DNA of 64,000 bases from contig NZ_JAHRCU010000004.1 in NCBI RefSeq assembly GCF_019083995.1, forward strand, positions 186,001 to 250,000, in the 5' to 3' direction. Positions 1 to 7,880 of the stretch are shown here, piece after piece (the stretch's first letter is position 1; each line of letters begins with the position of its first letter). This stretch comes from Roseococcus sp. SDR. Its GTDB lineage: Bacteria > Pseudomonadota > Alphaproteobacteria > Acetobacterales > Acetobacteraceae. Position numbers and translations under genes: made by a program. The notes beneath the pieces are model-generated. The model had not been told where the DNA came from and searched no databases. It saw only the letters and a list, made by a program, of their open reading frames with translations.

Positions 1-449
1 GCGCGCGCCTCGTGCGGCAGGTCGCGGCGGCGGGTTATCCGCTCGCCTCCTTCGTCAGCCCGCACGCCTTCATCGCGCCCAGCGCGCGCCTGGGCCGGCA
101 TTGCTTCATCTTCGAGAACAACGTCGTGCAGTCCTTCACCGAGATCGGCGAGAATGTCGTCCTCTGGTCGGGCAATCATATCGGCCATCACAGCCGCGTG
201 GGGGACAATGTCTTCGTCTCCTCCCACGTCGTGGTCTCGGGCTTCTGCGAGATCGGCGCGAACAGTTTCCTCGGCGTGAATGTCGCGATCGGGAACAATC
301 TCAAGGTCGCGGCGGACAACTGGATCGGCCAGGGCGTCGTGATCTCGCGCGATACCGAGGAAGGGCAGATGTTCCGCCCTCCCGAGCAGGAGGCCGCGAA
401 GGTGGGGGCAAAGCGCTTCTTCCGCGTCAGGGACGAGCCGCCGGCATGA
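1..449 (+). CDS. NeuD/PglD-type sugar O/N-acyltransferase, 5'-truncated
   Basis: The reading frame is open to the window edge (in frame from base 3), so the N-terminus is missing; the first GTG at base 12 is internal. What remains is a left-handed parallel beta-helix with hexapeptide repeats, visible as evenly spaced small residues and isoleucine/valine (IAPSARLG, IGENVVLWSG, IGHHSRVGDNVFVSS, IGANSFLGVNVAIG). This is the acyl-CoA-dependent transferase fold of NeuD/PglD proteins, which acetylate amino sugars or sialic-acid-like sugars in the cytoplasm. The missing part would hold the nucleotide-binding subdomain. Its stop overlaps the next start (ATGA), so the two are translationally coupled. 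A second member of the family lies at 4765-5415. The acceptor sugar cannot be read from the sequence. Confidence 0.8.
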   Translation, partial: ARLVRQVAAAGYPLASFVSPHAFIAPSARLGRHCFIFENNVVQSFTEIGENVVLWSGNHIGHHSRVGDNVFVSSHVVVSGFCEIGANSFLGVNVAIGNNLKVAADNWIGQGVVISRDTEEGQMFRPPEQEAAKVGAKRFFRVRDEPPA

Positions 450-1366
450 AGTGGCGCAAGCTCGGCCTGCTCTGGGCGCCGGATGGAAGCCGGCCCTGGG
501 CGCAATCGCATGCGATGCTGGCGACGCCGGTCTATCTGGAGGATCGCATCCGCCTGCTGCTCGGCGTGTGTGACGCCAACACCGTCTCGCGCACGGGCTG
601 GATCGATGTGGATGCGCGCGACCCGAGCCGCGTGCTGGCCGTGGCGGAGAAGCCTGTGCTCGACATCGGCGAGCCCGGGCATTTCGACGACAATGGCGTG
701 AACCCGTGCAGCGCGGTCACCCTGCCCGATGGCTCGGTGCGGCTCTATTACAATGGCTACCAGCTGCAGACGAAGGTGCCCTATACGCTCTTCGCCGGCC
801 TTGCCACGGCACCGCGCGGGGATGCGGATTTCACGCGCTGGGCGGTGACGCCCGTGTTCGACCGCGGTCCGAAGGAGCCGATCTTCCGCACCGCGCCCTA
901 TGTACGGCAGCGCGACGACGCGCCGGGCTGGGAGGCCTGGTATATCGGCGGTGCGGGGTTCCATTTCGTCGAGGGCCGCAAGCAGCCGCGCTACAGCCTG
1001 CACTACGCGACCTCGGAGGACGGACTCCATTGGCCGTCCGAGGGCCGGGAACTGATGGCGCCGGAGGGCGAGGAAATCGGCTTCGGGCGGCCCTGGATCC
1101 AGCGCGTGGGCCCTGCCGACTGGCGCATGTGGTACGCAGTGCGCTCACCCCGCGGCTATGACATGGGCTATGCCACCTCGCCCGACGGCCAGGCCTGGAC
1201 GCGGCGGGATGCCGAGGCCGGCCTCGCGCTCTCACCCGGCGAATGGGATGGCGAGATGCTCTGCTACGGCGCCGTCGAACGCATCGGCGGCGAGCTCTAC
1301 ATGTTCTACAATGGCAATGGCTATGGCCGCTCCGGCCTCGGCCTCGCCGTGCTCGAAAACGACTGA
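446..1366 (+). CDS. Five-bladed beta-propeller glycosidase-like protein (GH43/GH32 clan)
   Basis: A 306-residue protein, with the start at the ATGA overlap with the preceding stop. It shows the repeated signatures of beta-propeller glycosidases: GVNPCSAVTLPDGSVRLYYNG, SLHYATSEDGLHW and MGYATSPDGQAW, each a strand ending in an Asp-Gly turn before an aromatic. No signal peptide is visible, so it probably works in the cytoplasm. Relatives are common inside polysaccharide and lipid-glycan loci, where they may trim, transfer or merely bind sugars. I could not assign the catalytic acids with confidence, so a hydrolase role is inferred from the fold. It sits between an acyltransferase and a GNAT-type gene in one transcription unit (446-2330). 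Confidence 0.65.
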   Translation: MKWRKLGLLWAPDGSRPWAQSHAMLATPVYLEDRIRLLLGVCDANTVSRTGWIDVDARDPSRVLAVAEKPVLDIGEPGHFDDNGVNPCSAVTLPDGSVRLYYNGYQLQTKVPYTLFAGLATAPRGDADFTRWAVTPVFDRGPKEPIFRTAPYVRQRDDAPGWEAWYIGGAGFHFVEGRKQPRYSLHYATSEDGLHWPSEGRELMAPEGEEIGFGRPWIQRVGPADWRMWYAVRSPRGYDMGYATSPDGQAWTRRDAEAGLALSPGEWDGEMLCYGAVERIGGELYMFYNGNGYGRSGLGLAVLEND

Positions 1367-1373
1367 GACCAGC

Positions 1374-2330
1374 ATGTCCGCCACTGTCCGTCCCCTCATC
1401 GTCGAACGCTACGCCGCCGAGCGGCAGGCGGAATGGGACGAGTTCGTCCGTGCCAGCAAGAACGGCACCTTCCTTCTGCTGCGCGGCTACATGGACTACC
1501 ACGCCGACCGCTTTGCCGACTGCTCCCTCATCATCCGCAGCGGCGATGAAATCGTCGCACTGCTGCCCGCGCATCGCGACGGCGACCTGGTGGCGAGCCA
1601 TAACGGCCTGACCTTCGGCGGCTTCATCGTCAATGCGCGGATGACGACGCCGATGATGCTGCGCGTCTTCGACGTGGTGCGGGCGCATCTGGCGGCGCAG
1701 GGGGCGAAGACGCTCATCTACAAGAGCATCCCGCACATCTACCACCGCCTGCCGGCCGAGGAGGACCGCTACGCGCTGTTCCGCCACGATGCCGAGCTCT
1801 ACCGGCGCGACCTGCTCAGCACCATCGACATGGCCCGCCGCCCCACCCCGCAGGAGCGGCGGCGCCGTGGCGCGGCCAAGGCGATGAAGGCGGGCATCAC
1901 CGTGAGCGAGGACACCGACTTCCCGCTCTTCTGGGACCTGCTCGATCGGCACCTGCAGGCGCGCTACGATGTGAAGCCGGTGCACAATGTGCAGGAGATC
2001 CAGTATCTCCATTCCGGCTTCCCGCAGAACATCCGTCTCTTCACCGCACGCGACCAGGCGGGCGGGCTCGTCGGGGGCGTCGTGATCTATGAGGCGGACG
2101 AAGTCGCGCACCTGCAATATGCGGCGAGCACGCCGGACGGCTTCGCCATGGGCTGCCTGGACCGCATCTTCCTGCATCTTCTGGATGAGGTCTTCGCGCA
2201 GAAGCGCTGGTTCGACTTCGGCAACTCGACCGAGCAGCAGGGCCGCTACCTGAATGACGGGCTGATCGAGCAGAAGGAAGGCTTCGGCGGGCGCGCGGTG
2301 GCGCACGACTATTTCCGGCTGAAGCTTTAG
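1374..2330 (+). CDS. FemAB/GNAT-like N-acyltransferase
   Basis: A 318-residue protein; I chose the ATG at 1374, 7 nt after the previous stop, because the open frame upstream only shadows the previous gene. The C-terminal half (RLFTARDQAGGLVGGVVIYE, then WFDFGNSTEQQGRYLNDGL and KEGFGGRAVAHDYFRL) is the typical end of the double-GNAT FemAB-like family found in exopolysaccharide and surface-glycan clusters. Such proteins transfer an amino-acid or acyl group to an amino sugar. It has no membrane segment. Last gene of the first plus-strand unit; it runs tail to tail into the acyltransferase at 2335. The substrate is unknown. Confidence 0.65.
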   Translation: MSATVRPLIVERYAAERQAEWDEFVRASKNGTFLLLRGYMDYHADRFADCSLIIRSGDEIVALLPAHRDGDLVASHNGLTFGGFIVNARMTTPMMLRVFDVVRAHLAAQGAKTLIYKSIPHIYHRLPAEEDRYALFRHDAELYRRDLLSTIDMARRPTPQERRRRGAAKAMKAGITVSEDTDFPLFWDLLDRHLQARYDVKPVHNVQEIQYLHSGFPQNIRLFTARDQAGGLVGGVVIYEADEVAHLQYAASTPDGFAMGCLDRIFLHLLDEVFAQKRWFDFGNSTEQQGRYLNDGLIEQKEGFGGRAVAHDYFRLKL

Positions 2331-2334
2331 CCGC

Positions 2335-3432
2335 TCAGGCGCCGCCGCGCGCCTGGAGGCGGGCCACGAGGCGGCGGCCCAGCGCGATGCCCGGCTGCTC
2401 GATCACGCGGTGTGCCAGGGCGCAAAGCAGCAGAAGCAGCAGCAAGGTGGCCAGCGCCGCCCATCCCCCCTCGCCCAGGCCCAGGCCGCGCACCGCGCCG
2501 TCCAGGTAGGACCACAGCCAGTTGTGGAAGAGATAGACCGCGTAGGTCAGGTTGGAGAGGAAGACGATCCAGGCCGCGCCGGTGAGCCGGGCCCGCACAA
2601 GCCAGAGAGCGAGCGAGAGCAGGCAGGCGAGCGTCAGGAAATGCGAGTTGGCCCCGCGCGGGCTGATGCCCGGCACGGCCAGCAGATAGCCCGCGTAGAT
2701 GATGCCGGCGCAGGCCAGCGCCGCGCCGCCGCCGATGAGCCGCCGCTCATGCAGGAAGGCGATCGAACCCACGAAGAGGAAGGGCAGGTAGAGGGTGATG
2801 AAGCCGTCGCTCCAGCCATAGGCGGTCGGCATCGGGCCGGCCCAGAGGCCGAGCGCGGAGAGGCCAAGATAGATCCAGGGCAGCAGCCGCGGCCGCTCGA
2901 TCAGGCCCGCCGCCTTCAGCACCGCCATGATGGCGTAGAACAGCACCTCGAGCCGCAGGGTCCATTCCACGCCAGCCAGCGCATAGGGCGTGCCGAAGAG
3001 ATCGCCGATCAGCAGCAGCCGCGGGATCATGACCGAAAGCGGCGGCACGGGCTGGCCGAGCAGCGCGGTCGCCAGCAGCGTCTCGATCAGCACGGCGGCG
3101 ATGTAGAGAGGATAGATGCGGAAGATGCGGCGCAGCACGAATTCGCCCGCGCCCTCGCGCTGCAGCACCTGGGTGATGATGTAGCCCGAGACCAGGAAAA
3201 AGACGATGACGCCCGCGCCGCCGGCCCAGACGAAGGGGGCCAGGATCTGTGCCATGAGGCGCACCGTTACGTGCAGGCCGGGGTCCTGCGCCGCGGCTTC
3301 GATCGCCGGGTAGAATTTGTGGCCAGCCAGCACGCTGGCGAAGGCGAAGATGCGCAGCAGGTCGAGGAAGACCACGCGGCCCTGCGCCGTCGCTGGCGCG
3401 GGCAGGGATTGGGGCTTCCCCGCGATTTGCAT
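2335..3432 (-). CDS. Membrane acyltransferase family 3 (OafA/YrhL-like)
   Basis: A 365-residue integral membrane protein starting at ATG 3432. The hallmark N-terminus FLDLLRIFAFASVLAGHKFY carries the family's conserved R and H in the first helix, followed by about ten hydrophobic helices, including FVWAGGAGVIVFFLVSGYII and a C-terminal Leu-rich helix before AHRVIEQPG, a typical family end. These enzymes acetylate or succinylate exported glycans at the cytoplasmic membrane. It is transcribed away from the GT2 gene at 3571 across an AT-rich gap. A GTG one codon upstream is a possible alternative start. Assignment to the family is firm; the acyl acceptor is unknown but presumably the glycan made by the neighbouring transferases. 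Confidence 0.88.
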   Translation of the reverse strand: MQIAGKPQSLPAPATAQGRVVFLDLLRIFAFASVLAGHKFYPAIEAAAQDPGLHVTVRLMAQILAPFVWAGGAGVIVFFLVSGYIITQVLQREGAGEFVLRRIFRIYPLYIAAVLIETLLATALLGQPVPPLSVMIPRLLLIGDLFGTPYALAGVEWTLRLEVLFYAIMAVLKAAGLIERPRLLPWIYLGLSALGLWAGPMPTAYGWSDGFITLYLPFLFVGSIAFLHERRLIGGGAALACAGIIYAGYLLAVPGISPRGANSHFLTLACLLSLALWLVRARLTGAAWIVFLSNLTYAVYLFHNWLWSYLDGAVRGLGLGEGGWAALATLLLLLLLCALAHRVIEQPGIALGRRLVARLQARGGA

Positions 3433-3570
3433 CACATGACAACCAATACTATTGCATTTACTTTGTCGGACATGCTCGCTATTTGCCGGATTGGATCCGA
3501 GGACATGCCTATTGCCCGCCCAGGGCAAATGCGCCAACCCTCCGCGCCAAATTTTCTGGAGCACGCCTGC
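3433..3570. promoter_or_regulatory. AT-rich divergent intergenic region, likely promoters
   Basis: This 138-bp gap separates two divergently transcribed glycan genes. The stretch 3440-3500 is distinctly AT-rich against the 70 percent GC background (ATACTATTGCATTTACTTTG at 3446-3465). TTGCAT can be picked as a -35-like hexamer for the plus strand, but no convincing -10 follows at 17 bp. Promoter function is inferred from position and base composition only. Confidence 0.35.
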
Positions 3571-4758
3571 ATGGCCACGGCGCCGATCGTTTCCGTCTGC
3601 ATCCCGTCCTACAACCACGCGAAATACGTGCGCGCGGCGCTGGAAAGCGTGCTGAGCCAGGATTTCGGGGATTTCGAGATCATCATCACCGATGACGCCT
3701 CCACCGACGGGACTGTGGAAGAGGTGCTGGCCGTGAAGGACGAGCGCATCCACTTCGAGCGCAATGAGCGCAATGTCGGCCCCAGCGTGACCGCCGCGCG
3801 CAACATGGCCCGCGCGCGCGGTCGCTTCTTCGCGTTCCTCCCCTCGGATGACATGTATCTGCCGGGGAAGCTCCGCCGCCAGGTCGAGGCCTTCGAGCGG
3901 CAACCCGAACTCGGCGCCGTCTTCTCCTGGATGACGCCGGTGGATGATGACGGCGCGCCCATCGCGGGTGACTTCCCCTATTACCGGCCAGCCGGCGTGA
4001 CGCGGGAATCGGCGCTGCGCCATTTCTTCTTCGAGGGGAACCTGCTCTCCGCCCCCACCGTCATGGTCCGGCGCGAGGGGTTCGAGAAGGTCGGCGTCTT
4101 CGACCCGTGCCTTTGGCAGACCCAGGATTACGACATGTGGGTGAAGCTCTGCCTCGCCTTCCCGATCCATGTCATCGAGGAGGCGCTGGTGGCGTACCGC
4201 CTGCGCGCGGGCGGCGCCAACATGCATGCGAGCAACCCCGGGACCGATGCGCGCGTCGCCTGGGAATTCGTGCAGGTTCTGCGCAACTATTTCGCGCTGG
4301 AGCAGGACCCCGCCCTCTTCCTGCGCGTCTTCCCGGAGGCGGCGGCGCATCTCGAGCAGGGCTTGGGCGTCACCGGGGCGCTTGCCCTGCTGGGCCTGGG
4401 CGCGCAGATGCCTTCGCCGCGCAACTTCGGGATCGAGGCCCTTTACCGCGCGCTGAACACGCCAGAGACGGCGGCGGCGATGGAGCGCTCAGGCCATGGC
4501 GCCGCGTATTTCTACCGTGCGCTCGCGGAGGTGGACCCGATGCGCACCGGCGCGCTACGCGCACTGGCCGCGAGCAGCCAGGAGATCGCGCGGCTGCAGA
4601 CCACAGCCGGCGGCTCGGAGCAAATGGCGCAGCTCCAGGCCACCTATGCCGAACTCGTCGCGTATCACCGCCAGGTGGAAGAGGCGAAGGAGTGGTGGCA
4701 GAAGCAGGCTGAGGCCTGGGAGGCGCAGGCCAAGGCGCTGATGGCGCAAAAAGGCTGA
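3571..4758 (+). CDS. GT2 glycosyltransferase with C-terminal coiled coil
   Basis: A 395-residue protein from ATG 3571; in-frame upstream ATGs exist, but homology to GT-A folds begins with VSVCIPSYNHAKYVRAALES. The nucleotide-binding motif IIITDDASTDGT (about residues 36-47), the metal-binding acidic triplet in FLPSDDMYLPGK (about 92) and the acceptor-side WQTQDYDMWVKL (about 185) are all present, so it should be active. After residue 260 an unusual C-terminal extension ends in a predicted coiled coil rich in W, Q and E (EEAKEWWQKQAEAWEAQAK). The same ending occurs in the GT2 at 6600-7880. Monocistronic between a divergent and a convergent neighbour. Donor and acceptor are not predictable. Confidence 0.85.
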   Translation: MATAPIVSVCIPSYNHAKYVRAALESVLSQDFGDFEIIITDDASTDGTVEEVLAVKDERIHFERNERNVGPSVTAARNMARARGRFFAFLPSDDMYLPGKLRRQVEAFERQPELGAVFSWMTPVDDDGAPIAGDFPYYRPAGVTRESALRHFFFEGNLLSAPTVMVRREGFEKVGVFDPCLWQTQDYDMWVKLCLAFPIHVIEEALVAYRLRAGGANMHASNPGTDARVAWEFVQVLRNYFALEQDPALFLRVFPEAAAHLEQGLGVTGALALLGLGAQMPSPRNFGIEALYRALNTPETAAAMERSGHGAAYFYRALAEVDPMRTGALRALAASSQEIARLQTTAGGSEQMAQLQATYAELVAYHRQVEEAKEWWQKQAEAWEAQAKALMAQKG

Positions 4759-4770
4759 CGCGCGTCAGCC
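4748..4770 (-). terminator. Rho-independent terminator nested over two stop codons
   Basis: GGCTGACGCGCGTCAGCC at 4753-4770 is a perfect 18-nt palindrome. Five A residues precede it at 4748-4752, so on the minus strand it reads as a hairpin followed by TTTTT, a standard intrinsic terminator for the minus-strand operon 4765-8983. The stop codons of both convergent genes (plus TGA 4756-4758, minus TGA 4767-4765) lie inside the stem. Confidence 0.7.
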
Positions 4771-5415
4771 CCGAAGGCGGCGCGCGGGCACGCCCACCAC
4801 CGTCACACCCGGCGGCACGTCGCGGATCACCACCGCGCCCGCGCCGACCACGGCGCCCTGTCCGATCCTCCGGCGGGGAATGACGCGGGCCCCGGTGCCG
4901 AGATCCGCGCCCGCCTCCACATGCACGCCGCCCGCCAGAGCCACGGCGGGGGCGAGTGTCGCGAAATCCTCCAGCACCACGTCATGCGCCAGGGTGCAGC
5001 CGGGATTGACCAGCACATGCCGGCCGATCGCGACATCGGTCGTGGCCGAGGCATGGCCGAAGACGATGCTGCCCTCGCCCAGCGTCACGCTCTGCCCCAT
5101 CCAGGCGGCGGGGTGGCGCAGCGTGGCGAAGCGGGCGCCGGCCAGCCGCGCGACGGTGGCGGCCCGAAGCGCCGGGTCACCCAGCGCGACCACCACCGAA
5201 AGCGTGGGGTCGGCGCGCAGCAGGGCCTCGGCGTCGTCATGCACGGGCAGCCCACCGAGCGTGGCCACGCTGCGATGCGCCGGGTCCACCGCGAAGCCGA
5301 CCGGCTCGGCCGGCAGGCCGCCGGCGGCGATGTCGCGCAGGATCTGCAGCACCTCCCGGCCGAGGCCCCCCGCGCCGAAGATCAGCACGCGCCCGGGGCC
5401 GGCGGCGGCACTCAT
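4765..5415 (-). CDS. PglD/NeuD-type acetyltransferase
   Basis: A full-length (216 residues) two-domain protein of the PglD/NeuD family. Residues 8-60 form a Rossmann-like sugar-nucleotide-binding subdomain beginning VLIFGAGGLGREVLQILRD. Residues 100-216 form the left-handed beta helix, with the catalytic-type histidine in NPGCTLAHDVVLEDFA, and end VVIRDVPPGVTVVGVPARR, the usual C-terminal coil. PglD uses acetyl-CoA to acetylate an NDP-4-amino-4,6-dideoxy sugar; the LegB-like dehydratase (15306) and DegT aminotransferase (7877) could supply exactly such a substrate. The start overlaps the stop of the upstream GT4 gene by 4 nt. The exact acceptor is inferred. Confidence 0.85.
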   Translation of the reverse strand: MSAAAGPGRVLIFGAGGLGREVLQILRDIAAGGLPAEPVGFAVDPAHRSVATLGGLPVHDDAEALLRADPTLSVVVALGDPALRAATVARLAGARFATLRHPAAWMGQSVTLGEGSIVFGHASATTDVAIGRHVLVNPGCTLAHDVVLEDFATLAPAVALAGGVHVEAGADLGTGARVIPRRRIGQGAVVGAGAVVIRDVPPGVTVVGVPARRLRG

Positions 5416-6527
5416 GCGAGATGCGGCAGGGGCCGCGCCGGGGCGGCCAGCGCGTCCATGTAAGCCGCCTCATAGGCGTCCATCATGCGGCGGCGGTCGA
5501 ACCGCGCCTCGGCCACCTGGCGCGCGCTCTCGCGCAGGGCGGCGAAGCGTGCGGGACCCTCCTGCAGGGCGGCGACGAGGCCGGCACAGCGCGCAGTGTC
5601 GCGCGGCGGGCAGAGGAAGCCGCTGCGGCCCTCCTCGATGAGTTCGGGAATGCCGCCGACCGGGGCTGCGATGACCGGCACGCCGCAGGCATTGGCCTCC
5701 ATGATCGCGGCCGGGCGGCCATCCAGCACCGAGGGCACGACCAGCACGTCGATGGCGGCGAGCGCCGTCGTCGGATGGTCGGCGAAACCGCGGAAATCGA
5801 TGGCCTCGCGCGCGGGGCTCGCGGCGATGCGCGCCTTCACCTCGCCCGACATGGCGCCCTCGCCATACATGACGAAGCGCAGGCCCGGGCGGGCGGCGTG
5901 CAGCGCCTCGGCCATGGTGACGAAGCCAAGCGGGTTCTTCTCGGCCGACATGCGGCCCACATAGCCCAGCACGAGCTCGGTGCCCGGCGGCTGCAGCGCC
6001 CGGCCGGCCGGCACGAAGCGGGAGATGTCCACGCCGCTTTCCACCTGCCGCACCCAGGCGCCGTGCGGCCCGCCCTCGAGCAGCGAGACCATCTCCCGGC
6101 TCTCGACGAGCACGCCATCGTAGCAGGGGCCGTAATGGGCGAAGGCGTGGAAATGCGGGCCGTTGTTGTAGAGCGTGTCCACCAGGCGCAGATCGGGGCG
6201 GCGCTCCTTCAGGCGGGCGAGCTGCGCATAGCCCCAGGGGCTGCCGATCTGCAGGATGAGCCCGATGTCGCGCTCGGCCACGATGGCCTCCAGCCGGTCC
6301 GGCCCATAGGGCCCGATCGCGTCGGAGAGGTCGATCAGCCGATCCTCGGCCGCGAAGTCGTCGAGCGGGTCCATGGTGTAGCCCTGCGCCAGCGGCAGGT
6401 AGCGCGCCACCGTCACGTCATGGCCGCGCGCGCGCATCTCGCGCATCACCGAGACCGGGAGGGAGCCGACGACCAGGAAGGGAAAGAGGGCCAGGATGCC
6501 GCGCGCGGCGGAAGCGGTTTCAGCCAT
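5412..6527 (-). CDS. GT4 glycosyltransferase
   Basis: A 371-residue retaining GT-B glycosyltransferase. The C-terminal donor domain is clear: GYVGRMSAEKNPLGF (about residue 190) followed by PSVLDGRPAAIMEANACGVP (about 270), the GT4 E-x7-E region, then FLCPPRD. The N-terminal acceptor domain opens with ILALFPFLVVGSLPVSVMREM. It is closely similar in arrangement to the GT4 half of the fusion at 9271-11502 (both have a W/M-S-x-EKNPLGF motif and a NTL/LFN...H stretch), suggesting a duplication. It lies between a GT2 gene and the PglD-like gene in one minus-strand operon. Sugar specificity is unknown. Confidence 0.87.
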   Translation of the reverse strand: MAETASAARGILALFPFLVVGSLPVSVMREMRARGHDVTVARYLPLAQGYTMDPLDDFAAEDRLIDLSDAIGPYGPDRLEAIVAERDIGLILQIGSPWGYAQLARLKERRPDLRLVDTLYNNGPHFHAFAHYGPCYDGVLVESREMVSLLEGGPHGAWVRQVESGVDISRFVPAGRALQPPGTELVLGYVGRMSAEKNPLGFVTMAEALHAARPGLRFVMYGEGAMSGEVKARIAASPAREAIDFRGFADHPTTALAAIDVLVVPSVLDGRPAAIMEANACGVPVIAAPVGGIPELIEEGRSGFLCPPRDTARCAGLVAALQEGPARFAALRESARQVAEARFDRRRMMDAYEAAYMDALAAPARPLPHLA

Positions 6528-6599
6528 GTCGTGTGTCTCGCAGGGCGCCCGGACGCCGGGTGGCGACGGGGCGGGTCATCGGTGTCCGGAGGGTGGGCG

Positions 6600-7880
6600 T
6601 CACGACCGGCCGCGCAGGGCTGCGAGCCGGGCCCTGAGGCGATGCAGCAGGCTTGCCTGGCGGGCGGCCTCGCCGGCCTCGGCGCGGAGCTTCCAGCGGT
6701 CACGATCCTCGAGATAGGCGTCGCGCTGTTCCCGCGCATGCGCCAGTTCCGCCTGCAGCACGCCGAGCCGGGCCAGGACGCTGCCCATGGAGTCGTCCCC
6801 GGCAGCGGCGGCCTGGCCGGACAGCAGCCTGGCCTCGCGCTCCCAGGCCTCGGCCTGGCTGCGCCAGTAGTCGCGCGCCTCGGTGAAGGCGTCGAGATCG
6901 GCGTAGAGCTTCTCCAGCAGGCCCGAGGGCACGTGCGCCTTGCCCTGCAGCAGGCCGAAGCGGCCGAGGCGATCGAGCACGCCCGTCGGGTCCTCCGCCT
7001 TCAGGCTCTCGCGGAAGGCCGGGAAATCGGTCTGCGCCGGCAGGGTGAGCATGTAGGCGGCGAGGCGCGAGGCCTCGCGCGGGGTGACGGAGATGATCTG
7101 CGGGTTTTTGGCGAGCCAGACCAGCATGTCGCTCAGTGCTTCGAACAGGCAACGGCGCTCGGCCAGCGGGGCCAGGTTGCGGATGGTGGCGTAGCTCATC
7201 TCGATGAGCGTGCCGACCGGGTCGGCATGGGTCACGCCCCGCGACTGCAAACGATAGAAGGTGTCCGGCTCGTGCAGCAGGCCGAAGCGGCAGCCCTGCG
7301 CCAGCGCGCGCGTCCAGAGCTCGTAGTCCGGCGCGCGCACCATGGCCGTGTCGTCCAGGCCGATGCGCAGATGCGCCTCGCGCCGCACCATGGTCGAGGA
7401 GCGGCAGAGCGGGTTGCGCCCGATCCATGTCTCGACGCGGTTGAGCTGCCAGTCCTGGTTGATCAGCGGCTCGATCTCCTCGGCCCGTGCATGCCGGCCG
7501 CCGGTCTCATCCACCAGCGAGATCCAGCCGCCCAGGATGTCGATCGAGGGGTCGCGGGCCAGTGCGGCCAGCTGCCGTTCGCACTTCTGCGGCGCGATCC
7601 AGTCATCGGCGTCGAGATTGACCAGCCATTCGCCGCGCGCGGCCTGCACCGCGACGTTGTAGCTGCCGGCACCGCCCAGGTTGCGCTCGTTCTCGATCAG
7701 CCGGATGCGCGGATCGCCATAGGAGCGGATCACATCGCGCGAGGCGTCGGTGGAGCAGTCATCCACCACCACCACCTCGAAGTCCTGGACCGTCTGGTCG
7801 AGGATGCTGCGCAGCGTCGTCCGGATGTAGTCCTGGTAGTTGTAGGACAGGACGATGAAGGAGAGCTTGGGCGCGCTCAC
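6600..7880 (-). CDS. GT2 glycosyltransferase with C-terminal coiled coil
   Basis: A 426-residue protein from the GTG at 7880; the open frame continues upstream but only shadows the aminotransferase gene, and the GTG overlaps that gene's stop by 4 nt. GT-A motifs: LSFIVLSYNYQDYI at the N-terminus, VVVDDCSTDASRD, NLDADDWIAPQKCE (metal site) and RAPDYELWTRAL. The last 120 residues are helical and rich in charged residues (EARDYWRSQAEAWEREARLL, then REQRDAYLEDRDRW), a probable coiled coil resembling the tail of the 3571-4758 enzyme. The pair may have arisen by duplication. The coiled coil could mediate dimerisation or docking; that is inference. Confidence 0.85.
   Translation of the reverse strand: MSAPKLSFIVLSYNYQDYIRTTLRSILDQTVQDFEVVVVDDCSTDASRDVIRSYGDPRIRLIENERNLGGAGSYNVAVQAARGEWLVNLDADDWIAPQKCERQLAALARDPSIDILGGWISLVDETGGRHARAEEIEPLINQDWQLNRVETWIGRNPLCRSSTMVRREAHLRIGLDDTAMVRAPDYELWTRALAQGCRFGLLHEPDTFYRLQSRGVTHADPVGTLIEMSYATIRNLAPLAERRCLFEALSDMLVWLAKNPQIISVTPREASRLAAYMLTLPAQTDFPAFRESLKAEDPTGVLDRLGRFGLLQGKAHVPSGLLEKLYADLDAFTEARDYWRSQAEAWEREARLLSGQAAAAGDDSMGSVLARLGVLQAELAHAREQRDAYLEDRDRWKLRAEAGEAARQASLLHRLRARLAALRGRS

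Noticed and set aside
2335-4350. Extended N-terminus for the membrane acyltransferase
   Set aside because: The frame continues upstream only as antisense to the GT2 gene; the family-typical N-terminus begins near 3432.
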